Source of the DNA: Hirudo medicinalis
Taxonomy: Eukaryota > Annelida > Clitellata > Hirudinida > Hirudinidae
Assembly: GCA_011800805.1 (NCBI GenBank)
Contig: MPNW01000027.1
Span: forward strand, 352,659-416,658
DNA length: 64,000 nt
Direction of reading: 5' to 3'
The notes below the pieces were generated by a model. That model saw nothing but the letters and a program-made list of their open reading frames with translations, was not told where the DNA came from and ran no database searches. The position numbers and the translations under genes are program-made. Shown here piece after piece: positions 11,201 through 21,500 of this stretch. Each line of letters opens with the position of its first letter. The first letter of the stretch is position 1.

Positions 11201-13373
11201 CAGAAAGTAATGAATGTTTTTTGATAACTCAAGATGCTTTTTCTGAAGTCAACAACAATTGTTATATAGCGTAGCACCACATTGCAATGCATCCTCTATT
11301 TAGTTGACGACGTCTGAATAACTAATTAGGTAAATCTGAGAACTCATCAGGGCTTCATGGGAGGTCTTCAGAGTAACGGCAGCACGGGGGAATGTGCTCC
11401 TTACTACAGAACTTCCACCAAGGAAATCCTCTTCCATGTTTCCACTCTCATGCCAGGTGCAAGTGATGAAGACAAACTAAAAAAGGTCGGTTGTTCACAA
11501 CATTTCACAAATTAGTCTTTATTTTTGATCGTATCAAATACCAGTTCTCTGAACTATTAAAATGAATTTACAGTTGAGACACCTAGGTAATGATGAGGTC
11601 CACATTATCTGGTCTGAGCACTCCAGAGATTACAGGCATGGAATAATTCCCACTGATTTTGGAGACGTCCTCGTCGTCATTTATCCGCTGGAGTCGGGAT
11701 TGTTCAGAATCCAAATCAAACAGAAACCAGGGGTAATTTATTGAAATATTCCTCAACTTTTTAAATTAGAAAAGCATTCACTGAGGATTATTTGGTCTGT
11801 TTAGGTACCTCACTTTGGTCCACTATTTGATGAAGCCATCATAAGTTCAGAGGTACTGGCTGGGTTGGTCAGAGCAACAGCTGTTAATGCAGGAAATGCT
11901 CTCAGAACTCTTAAGGATCACTATCAGACTCAGTGAGTCTCCATATTATCAATTGCATGACATTAATTAATTTATAATATTAACTTCTCCTTAACAAAAT
12001 CACTTTAAATGTTCATTTAGGCTGTGACTAATTCAAATGTGCTCATAATGTTCATCTTTATTAAATTTGCTTGCAATAGATCTGTTGGTATAAGCACATA
12101 CATATTGCACTTTTTAAAGTGAATAATGGATTGATTAAATAACCAGTTATAATAAATCAGTTGTGTAATTAATTAACTTGTAATGATTTCATTAATTAAG
12201 ACTTACAGCCAAAATTGATCCTCGAGTTTAATATTGTTATTATTACATCACTGGTTCGTTACTTATTCAGTTATGAAAGCCGATACAACCAAATTATGAG
12301 CATCGCCAAGCAGTACAGAAGTCTAACAACTTTTGAAGACTTTTCGTTTGAAATGATCATTCCCGGTCATCGGAAAGGTTTGTCGTCCAACGATCGGACG
12401 CGTTTGAATTGATGCTCTTCTATTCTCGTTAGCAACCGGCCGCTTTTACCTGTTATGTTATAACATTATTAGATGATCAGTCACATGATATCATCTTAAC
12501 TTATTACATGATTCATCATTAACAAAATACTCCATCTCCAGAGTTGGAAATCATTTAGAACATTTGCTCCCCATTCTGATTTTTAATTATCAATGATTTT
12601 TTAGACTGACAAGAAAAAAAAAATGATGTCAGTTATTTTTGGGGGTTGAATGAAGTTTTGCCTGAATTGTTATTATTTATGTCCCACTTTATGTCTCAAG
12701 AAGACCCAAAATGTTTCAAAGCAGTTATTTTGTCATTAACCAACTTTAATGCAAGTGGAATTTATTCTATTTTTTCAGAGTTTAAGAATTTGGCAGTTAA
12801 CGAATCGCTCGGCGATCAAAGTGCGGCAACTTCCCAGGATTCGAGAACTCCCAAAGGTTGGCTTATTTACATTTGAAAGATGTCCCTTCACTGCAAGGAT
12901 TGGATCTAGCCTAGAGGATCATTTACAGCCATTTTCATTTTCCCTCGAGCTCAATATGCCTGGCATTAAATATTTAAATGCAGACCATCTCCAAGACACC
13001 TGCCTAAAAACCTCGGCTTAACAGATTCATATTTAGCCAATCTTTTGAGTGCCCCGCTTAGTCTCGTCGTACGTGAATGTATGACTACGACCGCCCGACC
13101 ATTTGTGTGCCTTAATTAATTCTGCAGCCTTTCAAGTCGGTTTGTTTCTTTAGGGATGAGTTTGCTTAGCATGATAAATATGTATAATAATCAGATTTAT
13201 TTAAAATTTATTAACAAGTTAAGTTAGGCAGCACTTTTTGAATATTTGATCCTTTCATGAAAGCTGCTTCATTGCAATAGAAAACACTTTTAGATGCCCC
13301 TTCGACCCTGCAAAGGAAACTCTCGACGCCCAAAGCCAAGAAACATCCCAACAAGAAGCACAACCAAAGCTGA
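2269..13373 (+). CDS. RALGAPA1: Ral GTPase-activating protein subunit alpha (N-terminus not found)
   Basis: Catalytic alpha subunit of the RalGAP complex, which with the beta subunit inactivates RalA/RalB; a relative of tuberin. About 30 exons are readable. The first recognised (2269-2383) begins [10 protein letters not shown], aligning to residues in the 600s of the vertebrate protein, followed by 2596-2718, 2993-3110, 3197-3281, 3351-3515 and so on. The middle is Ser/Asp-rich linker. The exon at about 5508-5933 matches the tuberin-like region ([20 protein letters not shown] ... APWLFD). The Rap/Ran-GAP domain spans about 10889-12380: [26 protein letters not shown], then [14 protein letters not shown] with the conserved catalytic Asn, and [17 protein letters not shown] lysine-rich tail ends at the TGA at 13371. 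The intron after 3281 uses a GC donor. The domain is intact; the missing N-terminus is the anomaly. Confidence 0.93.
2773..2980 (+). repeat. tRNA-derived SINE, copy 1 (RALGAPA intron)
   Basis: The 5' third folds like a tRNA: GGTGCAAG at the start pairs with CTTGCACC about 75 nt later. A box A-like TTGGCTCAGAGGG and a box B-like GTGTTCGCAACCC lie in the right order. A non-tRNA body follows (AAGCGCCTCTGGGAGACGG, GGTCTAAGCGCCCCTGATG), ending in GGCACTATACAAAT and an ATT microsatellite tail. The same order is found at 27604-27806, 41785-41912 and 44482-44681. Confidence 0.85.
6087..6208 (+). repeat. 40-bp minisatellite, three units, last unit forms a splice acceptor
   Basis: Three tandem units of about 40 bp share the core TTATGTTACGCATTAATTG followed by a GTTTGTTT tract. 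The first two are nearly identical; the third has diverged and its tract now ends in TTTCAG, which is the acceptor of the next RALGAPA exon ([10 protein letters not shown]...). Confidence 0.9.
7072..7132 (+). repeat. ATT/TTA microsatellite in a RALGAPA intron
   Basis: Imperfect run of TTATTATTATT units broken by TTCTTATTTTAC. It may be the tail of a lost retroelement, but no body is attached that I can recognise. Confidence 0.7.
9361..9403 (+). repeat. AAT microsatellite in a RALGAPA intron
   Basis: Nearly uninterrupted ATA/AAT run with one AAC unit. No SINE or LINE body could be recognised beside it. Confidence 0.8.
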
Positions 13374-13904
13374 CTTGAGCATCATGACATCACGTTTTCA
13401 TTCATCTTGGAGAATGTTTCTTCTGTGTTACTAAATTACATCTAATCAATCAAATTTTCAGGTAGCATTTATTATCTGTAACTTTTTAAAGTGTGTTGAT
13501 CAATTTGACTCATCTTTTTCAAAATTGTTTTTTCTAAACTTAAAAACATATTTTTAGAAATTTGTGAACTTGAATTGAGTACGTTGCATGGAAATATTTG
13601 GTCCCGATCGTCCTTAACTCGGCTTAATCCCCATAGATTTCCTAGCATGAATGGAATTTGTGTGCTACTAGACGAATTTGTTGCAATGAATTCCAGTTGT
13701 CATTCGAGATTGTCAAATCCTTATGTAAGATTGTGGTGCAAAGCATGCCACAAAATCACTACATTTTGGTGATTGTGTTGCTCTATGTTTCATCATGGTT
13801 ATGTTTATTGTATAAAATGCATTTTAAGTTGTAGTAGTGGTCCTTCTGTTCACTCAAATGTTTCCATCTGCAAATTAATTGGAATCACTTGTTTTATATA
13901 TAAG

Positions 13905-13910
13905 AATAAA
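13905..13910 (+). terminator. candidate poly(A) signal of RALGAPA
   Basis: AATAAA hexamer about 530 bp after the RALGAPA stop codon. The interval 13374-14120 holds only 3' flanking sequence of this gene and of the convergent TPGS1; nothing else is recognisable there. Confidence 0.35.
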
Positions 13911-14120
13911 ATTTCAATCAAAGCAAACAAGCCATAAGGACTTTTGTGTTTATGAAAAGAGTTAATATAATAATAAGCACCTTATTACTTAGCTGAAAAT
14001 GAAATGTGTGAAATGAAAATGCAATGTGAAGATTCTAAAATTCTGTAAAGGTTCTAAAAGAAAACAGATTAGTGTCTTTTTTGGTTTGCCAATCTTTATA
14101 AAATGTTTTTAGACAGCAGT

Positions 14121-15640
14121 TTAAATTGTCTGAATAAAGCACAAGGTATTGAAGCTCACCTGCTCCAAAAGAAAGGCACATATGTTCCTGGTGAAATCAT
14201 CACGAGTCATGATGCAATCTGACTCACTTTTTACTTGAGCCTGAGTGTAATAAGAAAAAAAATAACTAAAATGGTCAATGTGAGCAAAAGTTACATTATT
14301 CAGATCATAATGTCATTTGTTTAACTGGCAAACATTTTGGTAACCTTAGACACCACGAGATGCAGATGATCAGGTGATAACATGAGGAGACTCTCTAGGA
14401 AACTACATTTGTCAATTAATCATCCGTGAGTAAATGAGTGAATTAATCCTGTAATTTCAATGTTGTAATTTTAGCAAGTTAAAATACCCTTCGAGGCCCT
14501 TTGACTTGCACAATGCATCTTTTAGTTGCCTGGTGATGGCATGACATGCTGTGGCACTGATCACTTCACTGCCATTCTTCAGTGAATTGTTGTTATAAAT
14601 AATTTGTGAAAGCTCTACCACATCTGTTAAAACAAATATTATTTATCAAAGATTTGTCTCAAAACTCTTGTAGTGCAAAGTAAATGAAATGTTTAAAAAG
14701 GCTTGCAACAGGATGTTTAATAAGAGATAATAACACAAAAAATGTGAAACCACACATATCAAGACTTAAAGTTTGTAAAATGGTTTGTAAAAACCTCTGA
14801 GATAATAGAGGAGAAAAATAGTGAATCTGAATATCTGGATTGGGACTGCCTCACAGATCCTGAACTGCACTTTCTTCATTAAGATATCACAAACTTGCTG
14901 AGGTAACATCTTGCTGCAAAACAAATATTGATAAAAGTGATTTTTCTTTGTCTGCATTAAATTGATGCTCTGTCGATGTATGTATGATTTCTTCCAACTA
15001 TGTAACAGATAACAAAATATAAATATAACAGATATACAAAATGTATATATCCAAATATATCAAACAATTATTTCAAATTAACAAATACCTGGCAAAATAA
15101 TTAACAAATTCCGACATCAACTTTCCTGTAATGCAGTTGCTTCTTTTACCAACACACATTGAAGGATCTTCTGCTAAAATGACATCATTATCTTTTCTCC
15201 CGGATTTAAAAAATACGATCAATAAATTACCTCGGATGTTTTTTGTAAGACATTCAAAGGAAAACTGGATTTTTTGGCACAGATTGCTTCGATCGTTTGC
15301 AAGTGCTTTCAAATGTCTTTCCGCTTGTTGAAAACAGTCAGCTTTTTCACGTAACGAGTTAAAGCTGTCGGCCAAATTCATTCAAAATAGTAAAAAGTTA
15401 TATTAATATATAAAAATATAAACGCTTACTAATCAACTATGAAACTTATCGAATCCTCGGGCTGAACCTGAGCTAGTTCTAAAATAATGTCTTTAAGAGA
15501 ATTGGATGCACCACATTTGTCTGCGAGAATTAAGCGGTTGGAATACAAGCGTTAATAAAATACTATAAATTATTGTTCCTACCTAAAAATTGTATATCAC
15601 TTTCAAATTTCTCCATTCTTATTTGTTTATCGCATGCCAT
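14121..15640 (-). CDS. TPGS1: tubulin polyglutamylase complex subunit 1
   Basis: Non-catalytic subunit of the TTLL1 polyglutamylase complex, which adds glutamate side chains to axonemal and neuronal tubulin and helps localise the enzyme. Exons on the minus strand: 15640-about 15583 (starts MACDKQIRMEKFES), about 15520-15430 (KCGASNSLKDIILELAQVQ, then PEDSISFIVDY), about 15368-15092 (FNSLREKADCF ... FSFECLTKN), about 14912-14799 (LPQQVCDILMKKVQFRICEA, then VPIQIFRFTIFLLYY), 14626-about 14487 and about 14251-14121. The RIIa-like PED-PISFxxxYF motif near the N-terminus and the C-E/D-A-V-P-x-x-x-F-R block are the family landmarks. The last exon may instead splice at GTGAGC near 14157. It shares a 151-bp promoter interval with SLX9. 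Confidence 0.85.
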
Positions 15641-15791
15641 ACCTGGTTGTCATGGACTCTACAAAATTTATCGAGCAAAGAACTTCTGAAAGTTAAATGA
15701 TGCTTAGGTTATTTGCATGTTGCTGTTTATTATCGCTCGATCTGAGTTTAGTTTAACGAGATTTGCATCGGATTAGAAAGCGATCACAAAG
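15641..15791. promoter_or_regulatory. bidirectional promoter interval TPGS1 / SLX9
   Basis: Only 151 bp separate the two divergent start codons (15640 on minus, 15792 on plus), so promoter and both 5' UTRs must share this DNA. No TATA box is obvious. The interval is an inference from gene geometry. Confidence 0.55.
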
Positions 15792-18117
15792 ATGGGAAAG
15801 TTTAAAACACCAAGGCAAAAACTTAACGCAAAGAGAAATAATGCTATTTCGGCTGATTCAAAAATTGAGACCATGTCTGTTTGTCTGTCAACGGTAAGAG
15901 AAAAAATTTATTAAAGATAAGCTCAAGTCCGATTAGTGACTCGAATGAGCCAAACATTATTCATTAGCGACCATCGGCTTATATTAGGAGGTGATCATTG
16001 CATACAGTTGATGCAGGAGAAATGTTTGATAAATCAACACAACATAACAATTATTTATAGTTGTTCAAACAGTTGAAATCTGTGTAATAACTCCTTAATT
16101 CTAATATTTGATACCTCTATTTACTTAGACATATCTTAAATTTATCTGCTTGGATGGTTTCCTTAACTAATTTATTCCATAGGGAAACCACCCTGCTAAA
16201 ATCATTTTCTACCTTCCTTTTTGGGCTACTAGGCCATTTGAGGGCCAAGAAGGCACACTATGCCAGAAGAAACAAGGTGCCCAAGTATGGGTCGATTTAT
16301 TCAAAATTACAGTACGGTCAATGGGAAGCATGATGTTGCATGTTCTTAGAGACAGATACAATATCAGATTCCAATGATGAGTTCAGCAACAAAATGCCAT
16401 TAAGGTGATTGTCACTGAGCTGAAAACACAGCTTGTTCTTACAAAACTTCATCTTGGAGAACAGCCGCAAGCATGAGTAAGTGCTGCCAAACATTGTAAT
16501 CACATGCTTGGTATGGGCCAACATAGGAAACTGAGCATGTGGCAGCTGAAGTCAAAGAGATTGGTGGAAGAAGTAAACTTGGATAAGAGAATGTCTGAAG
16601 CATGCAGCTCAATCAAGTCGAATTGCACATAAGTAGGGGCATCACCTTGGGAAAGTCTTAATAATTTTATTACAGTTTTGCAATTAAATACTCTATCGAA
16701 TGATATCCATTAAAAGACCTTGCAATATACTTCAATCATGATCCTAACGTTGCCAAATGCACTTATTTTGGGAGGTTACAAAACTTTGAAGTATGGTATT
16801 TCGGGTTAGACACGTCACAAGATATATATGCCATTTTATAGATAATTTATGCATTTTTGTGTGATATAGTTTTTGAAATTTTGTTTTGTTTATTGATTCT
16901 TTCTTTCCTATTTTAAAACTTATCTTTTGGCTAATAAGATCCATTTTGTGAAGATGTACTTTATATATTCAAGTGCTTTATTATTTCTGAAAATGTATAA
17001 TTTATAGTACTTTTACGTCAATTTGTTCACGAAAACAAGAGCAAATCGGAACCACTGCTTTTAGCAATAAAGATTCTGCAGGCTTTAAAACCATTTCTCA
17101 TTGCTCCTTTTGAGTCTGTTATTTTACTGGGTTGAAAGTCCAGTATGTTCTGGTTTAGCGAGACCATTGTAACCCATTTTAAAAATCATTTCTGTACAAT
17201 GTTCTTTCTGCTTTAATTATTAATGCAATAACCATTTCAGACCCATTAATAAATGTATTTAATGCCAGGCTCCAAGACAATATTCTGCATCAGTTAGTGG
17301 AAGGTCAATGATATCTTCAAAATCGAAGTCAATTTTTGACAAGCTGGACATAGACGAACACATGCTGACGAACGACATTGAGGCTGCAGTAAAAAGTCAA
17401 TTAGCTTTTACAAACAAACAATCACTGGAAGACTTAGATTTTGATACCAGAAGTTTTGTTACTAGCAAATCATTGAAAGGCCTAAAACTTAAAAAGAAGG
17501 ATATACAAAAGCTGAAGCATGAAGTGTGGAGGAAGAGTAAGTGCAAAACATGAACCATGCAATTGAACATTTAAACTAAATTTACTTTTCCATTTAATTC
17601 ATATAATTAAATATTATAAGAAATTGACTTTGTTGCCTTTGTAAGAGGTTGGGGCGATCGAAAGTCACTTGAAAGAAATTAAAGGTGCAGAAAAAAGACA
17701 GCAAACTCCAGTCACAGGAGACATGAAACCCTTAATTGATGCATTGCCAGTAGTCGACTGGATCAACAACTCAAAAATTGCCAAAAGAAAGCAGTTGAGT
17801 ACTTGAACTTACACTAACTGAATGTAATGCTTATTTTATTGAGAATTGAAGGTACATGTTCAATCAATTTTCAGGGAGGCAAAACCAAGAAGTGTGCCAA
17901 AACAAAAGAAGTTACAAAAGCAGATGTAAGTGCGAATATCAACGTCCTTATTGAATTCTAAAAATGGAAGAGAAACAAATTTTAATGCATTTTAACACTT
18001 TTTAGGCTGGAAGGAGTCGACTTTTTCCAGACTGTCCTCAACCATCCAACATTTAAAGCAGACCCTTTCAATACAATCACTGAACATCTCAAAACTAAGA
18101 TGGACACTAACCAATAA
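15792..18117 (+). CDS. SLX9: ribosome biogenesis protein SLX9 homologue (FAM207A)
   Basis: Small basic nucleolar protein linked in yeast to pre-40S maturation and export. Five exons: 15792-15893, 17269-17536, 17646-17793, 17875-17925 and 18006-18117, all phase-consistent (0,1,2,2). The start MGKFKTPRQKLNAK matches the family's basic N-terminus. FDKLDIDEHML, LKKKDIQKLKHEVWRK, then GDMKPLIDALPVVDWINN align with the conserved K-K-E-K-x-K-R-E-x-W and GDLHPLRDALPEL blocks. The last exon (FFQTVLNHPTFKADPFNTIT) matches the C-terminal FQELLxxPAYRASPLVAI block. The stop lies inside an AATAAA, so a poly(A) signal overlaps the end of the coding sequence. Intron 1 (about 1.4 kb) holds a dead hAT transposase. 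Confidence 0.88.
16085..16215. repeat. possible LINE 3'-region fragment in SLX9 intron 1
   Basis: The stretch around TTATTCCATAGGGAAACCA resembles the non-coding ends of CR1/L2-like LINEs as I remember them. There is no coding sequence to confirm it, and the adjacent DNA is hAT-derived. Confidence 0.25.
16318..16640 (-). pseudogene. hAT transposase C-terminal dimerisation domain, broken
   Basis: Minus-strand translation gives, in one frame, DAPTYVQFDLIELHASDI and, after a +/-1 shift near 16530, FPMLAHTKHVITMFGSTYSC followed by LRLFSKMKFCKNK and LSDNHLNGILLL. This is the hAT C-terminal (dimerisation) signature as in GTF2IRD2/ZBED-like transposases: MFGSTYxCEQxFSxMKxxKxxxRSRLTDxHLxxIL. Frame breaks and the missing DDE core show it is a relic. 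It lies wholly within SLX9 intron 1, in antisense. Confidence 0.85.
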
Positions 18118-18598
18118 AAAAGCTTATTCTTATTGTTTAGAGTGGTTGAGTGATTATGGTGCACAATTGAACTCATTTTACCAAGCCCTCTACTTCATTT
18201 CCATTTTTATCAGAATTACTTACATTTCCTTGCTCTTAAGACGTCTGATAGCATTCTTTGGTGACAAACCACAAAATATTTAATTTTGCTTTTTTTTTTA
18301 GTAAGAAACACTTTCGTGCAAAATCCAATTCATAGATAGAACAATTATTCTTGGGGGCTTGGACAACAACATTCACACAAAACTTAATGGGCAGTCTCGA
18401 ACACAAGACACTGACAACCGATTTTTGCACATTAACATTATTTATTGAATACCTACAACCAGTGTGTTGAGATTTAGAAAAGAGCCATATTTATTGCACA
18501 TCATCTGGCAAGGAACATTGCTGATCTTTACCACGAAGCTTCAGAAAATAATCACAAAACTTTGAAGAATAGATACATGGAATCACCCACAAGCGAAA
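18118..18598. other. intergenic between convergent SLX9 and CASD1
   Basis: The 3' flanks of both genes meet here. Short antisense ORFs are present but have no recognisable domain. Nothing else seen. Confidence 0.6.
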
Positions 18599-21500
18599 TC
18601 AAAATGGCAGAAAGTGCCTGATTGCAATGAATGCCAAAACTAGGAGAATGTTGCGTAACAGAGGAAATTTTGAGGGGGGAACAAATAGAGGCATGAGAAA
18701 GTTTGTGATTTTCTTAAGTTCATGAGCAACACAAACAAATACGAAGCTTGTCATAATTATGTTGAGGACTGGATAAGATGGAATGAGAACCAGTATTCCA
18801 TGAGTGTCGGCAGCCAGCCATATGTGATACTGAGCTATGAACAGCTGCAAACAAAATTAATAATGGCAATGAAGAAAATGATAATTTAAAAAGCCAGATG
18901 CTCTTGAGCTTTGCTTACACCTGAAGCTTTATCTAGTGAATAAAATCACATGCTTATAATTAATCATGTAGTTGCCTGAACCATGACAAACTTCAAATTA
19001 AGAAAAATATTCATCGAAATAGTAATGAGTAAGTTGGCAATAAAACCTCAAGTGATATTTTGCCAAACCAGGCAAAAAAGGCACTGAATTTCTTTCTAAC
19101 ACAGCCCAACATATTTCTCAGGATTATGTAACACAGAATCTGGGAACAAAAATCACCCCAAATTAGTAATCATGAAGAATAGGATCAATATAAAAAGCAA
19201 TATTTTGACAATTTCACCAACAGGAATGAAGGCGATGTATGAATGCGTTTCATTGCACTGGTCCTTACTTTGACACAGACTTGTGAAGACAGCATAACAC
19301 TTCAAAGAATGCATTATCTTAAATAATGAAAGATTTATTACTGCAATTTAATCAGTAGAACTCAGCTTACTAGGAGACCACATGAAGAGATGGCTATGGA
19401 TGCTAGTGTGATTAATCTTGAGGAGCTAAGGTTGCCTCCTTTGGAGTCATCAACAATCTTCTTTGTAAGGACGAGAATCAAGGAAAAGACTAGTCCATAA
19501 ATAGAACTCTTGAAAATAAATAAAATAAAATAATAGCCAAACATTCTAGAACGACATCGGCCTTTACTAACATATCTGTCTACACTCCATCTGAACCTCC
19601 AATCACGAATTGATTCATCAGAAGACACAAACAGAGGCTTCAAGAAATATGAGAGGAATATCTTATCAAAAAGCACCTGTAAAATATAATGCTACAGTTG
19701 CAAATTTATTGTTTGTTATTAAGTTGCTCAAAAACTAAGTGACAATTCAACTCGTCAGCTCTACAGAGTTATCAAAGATAGAAAATCTAAAATATAATGT
19801 TTAAAAATGTTGTTCATCATCATTCACCTCAGAAGAGTAAAGGAGAGTAGCAAATATAACCAAAGCAATGATCTTTATCATCAACCACCAGTAGGCTATT
19901 AGCCTATCTGAAATGAAAATATCACTTCAAAATAACCTAATAAACATTCTTATTATTTCTGTTCAACACCACTTTAGCACAAACAAAAACAAAGTATGTG
20001 AGCACATCTCCAGTGCCACTGAGTAGTCAAAAGAAATAAGAAGTCAAGTGATGATTGTTATTAGACTGAGGCCTATAACTGGAGACCGACTTTTTTGAGC
20101 CACTTGTTGTGAGCAAAGCTGATTACCAGAATTACTGATTACAAGCAGAAAAATGCAAATGTCATAATTAAATTAGTAAAATCATGGAAATAAGAAAAAT
20201 GTACAAGCTTAGCTCCTTCGCTCAAGATCGACAGGATTTTTACGTCGACCAAATTTGTCGTGCTTTTATTTACAAAGTAGATTCGAACGACTCGACAAGC
20301 AGAGAAGCAATAACACCAACTCACTGTCGCTGTTTAATGAAGAGAGCCTGGATGGAATCGCCATGACGATGAAAATTACAACAAACCAGAAGGTAACAAG
20401 AGGAATAAAGTTATAAAATTGATATGGTCGATTCATTGCCAAGCAAAGCAAGGCCACCAGGAAATTGAAACGGAAGATTACCTGTTGTGTGGACAACACC
20501 GGTATTATTTATTAATTAGTTAGCCATGTTATAAACACATTCATTTACGACCAGTTAAACATTTTACAACAACTGATGTGGTAAAACATAATCTAAATTA
20601 AAGTCATTCTAATGTCACCAAACAATGAAAACTAACAGTGCAAAGCCTGTGCAAAGAAAAGTCATCCTTGTTGGAAAAATAGGTAAAATGTCCATATGCA
20701 GACAGGAAGAGATAAGCTGATGCCATGACTCTAATTGATTATTAACTTTGTTAATTAAGCCCTCGAGTCGAAACGCGAGCTGCTGTCGGCAACTAACCGT
20801 ATCTGCACGTAAATGCTGAGGACTTTACTTGCTCCTGTGAGATGGTAAATGAGTATGACAATCTGCATCCATCCTTTCCATTCATCTGTCTGATTTCTGT
20901 TTAAAACTTCCATCTGAAGGTTTCGTTCGTTCATTTATTCGATTTTGAATTTAGAAAAAAATTAAACGTGAGCATGAATAACCTGCGAGGTTTTTTCAGT
21001 GAAGAAAAGACCAAGAACCATGAGGTACGTAAAGGGCAGAAAGAAATTCACGTGCGTGTAGTATTTATTTTCCTTCATAAAAAATGTCGTCCTGAGAAAA
21101 AATTCAAAATCATTTCATACTTGATTAAATAACAGGGAGAATTGAAGCAATCACCTATCACAAACAAAGAAATATGAAAGAATGATGCCTAGTTTGGAAA
21201 TGCAGCACATGACGGAATAAAAATCAGCGGCTTGGTTTTCTTCGCACGTCGTTCGAGAGCAGCCATTTTGAACAGGACTCGCACGAGAAGCAAACTGGAG
21301 CGGGTCCTGAGAATTAAACTCGTCTTTTGGCGTGCTATCTCCGAGGCACCTATGATCTTGGCACTTTTTGCCCTGGCAATTTGTCATATGAAATGTTGCT
21401 CCTGTAAATTCTTGTTTACTTTTGCTTTGATTTTGAAAGTCAACTGAATTCTTATACACGATCGACGATCTCTGGATGTCGCAATTGTTGTCGACACATT

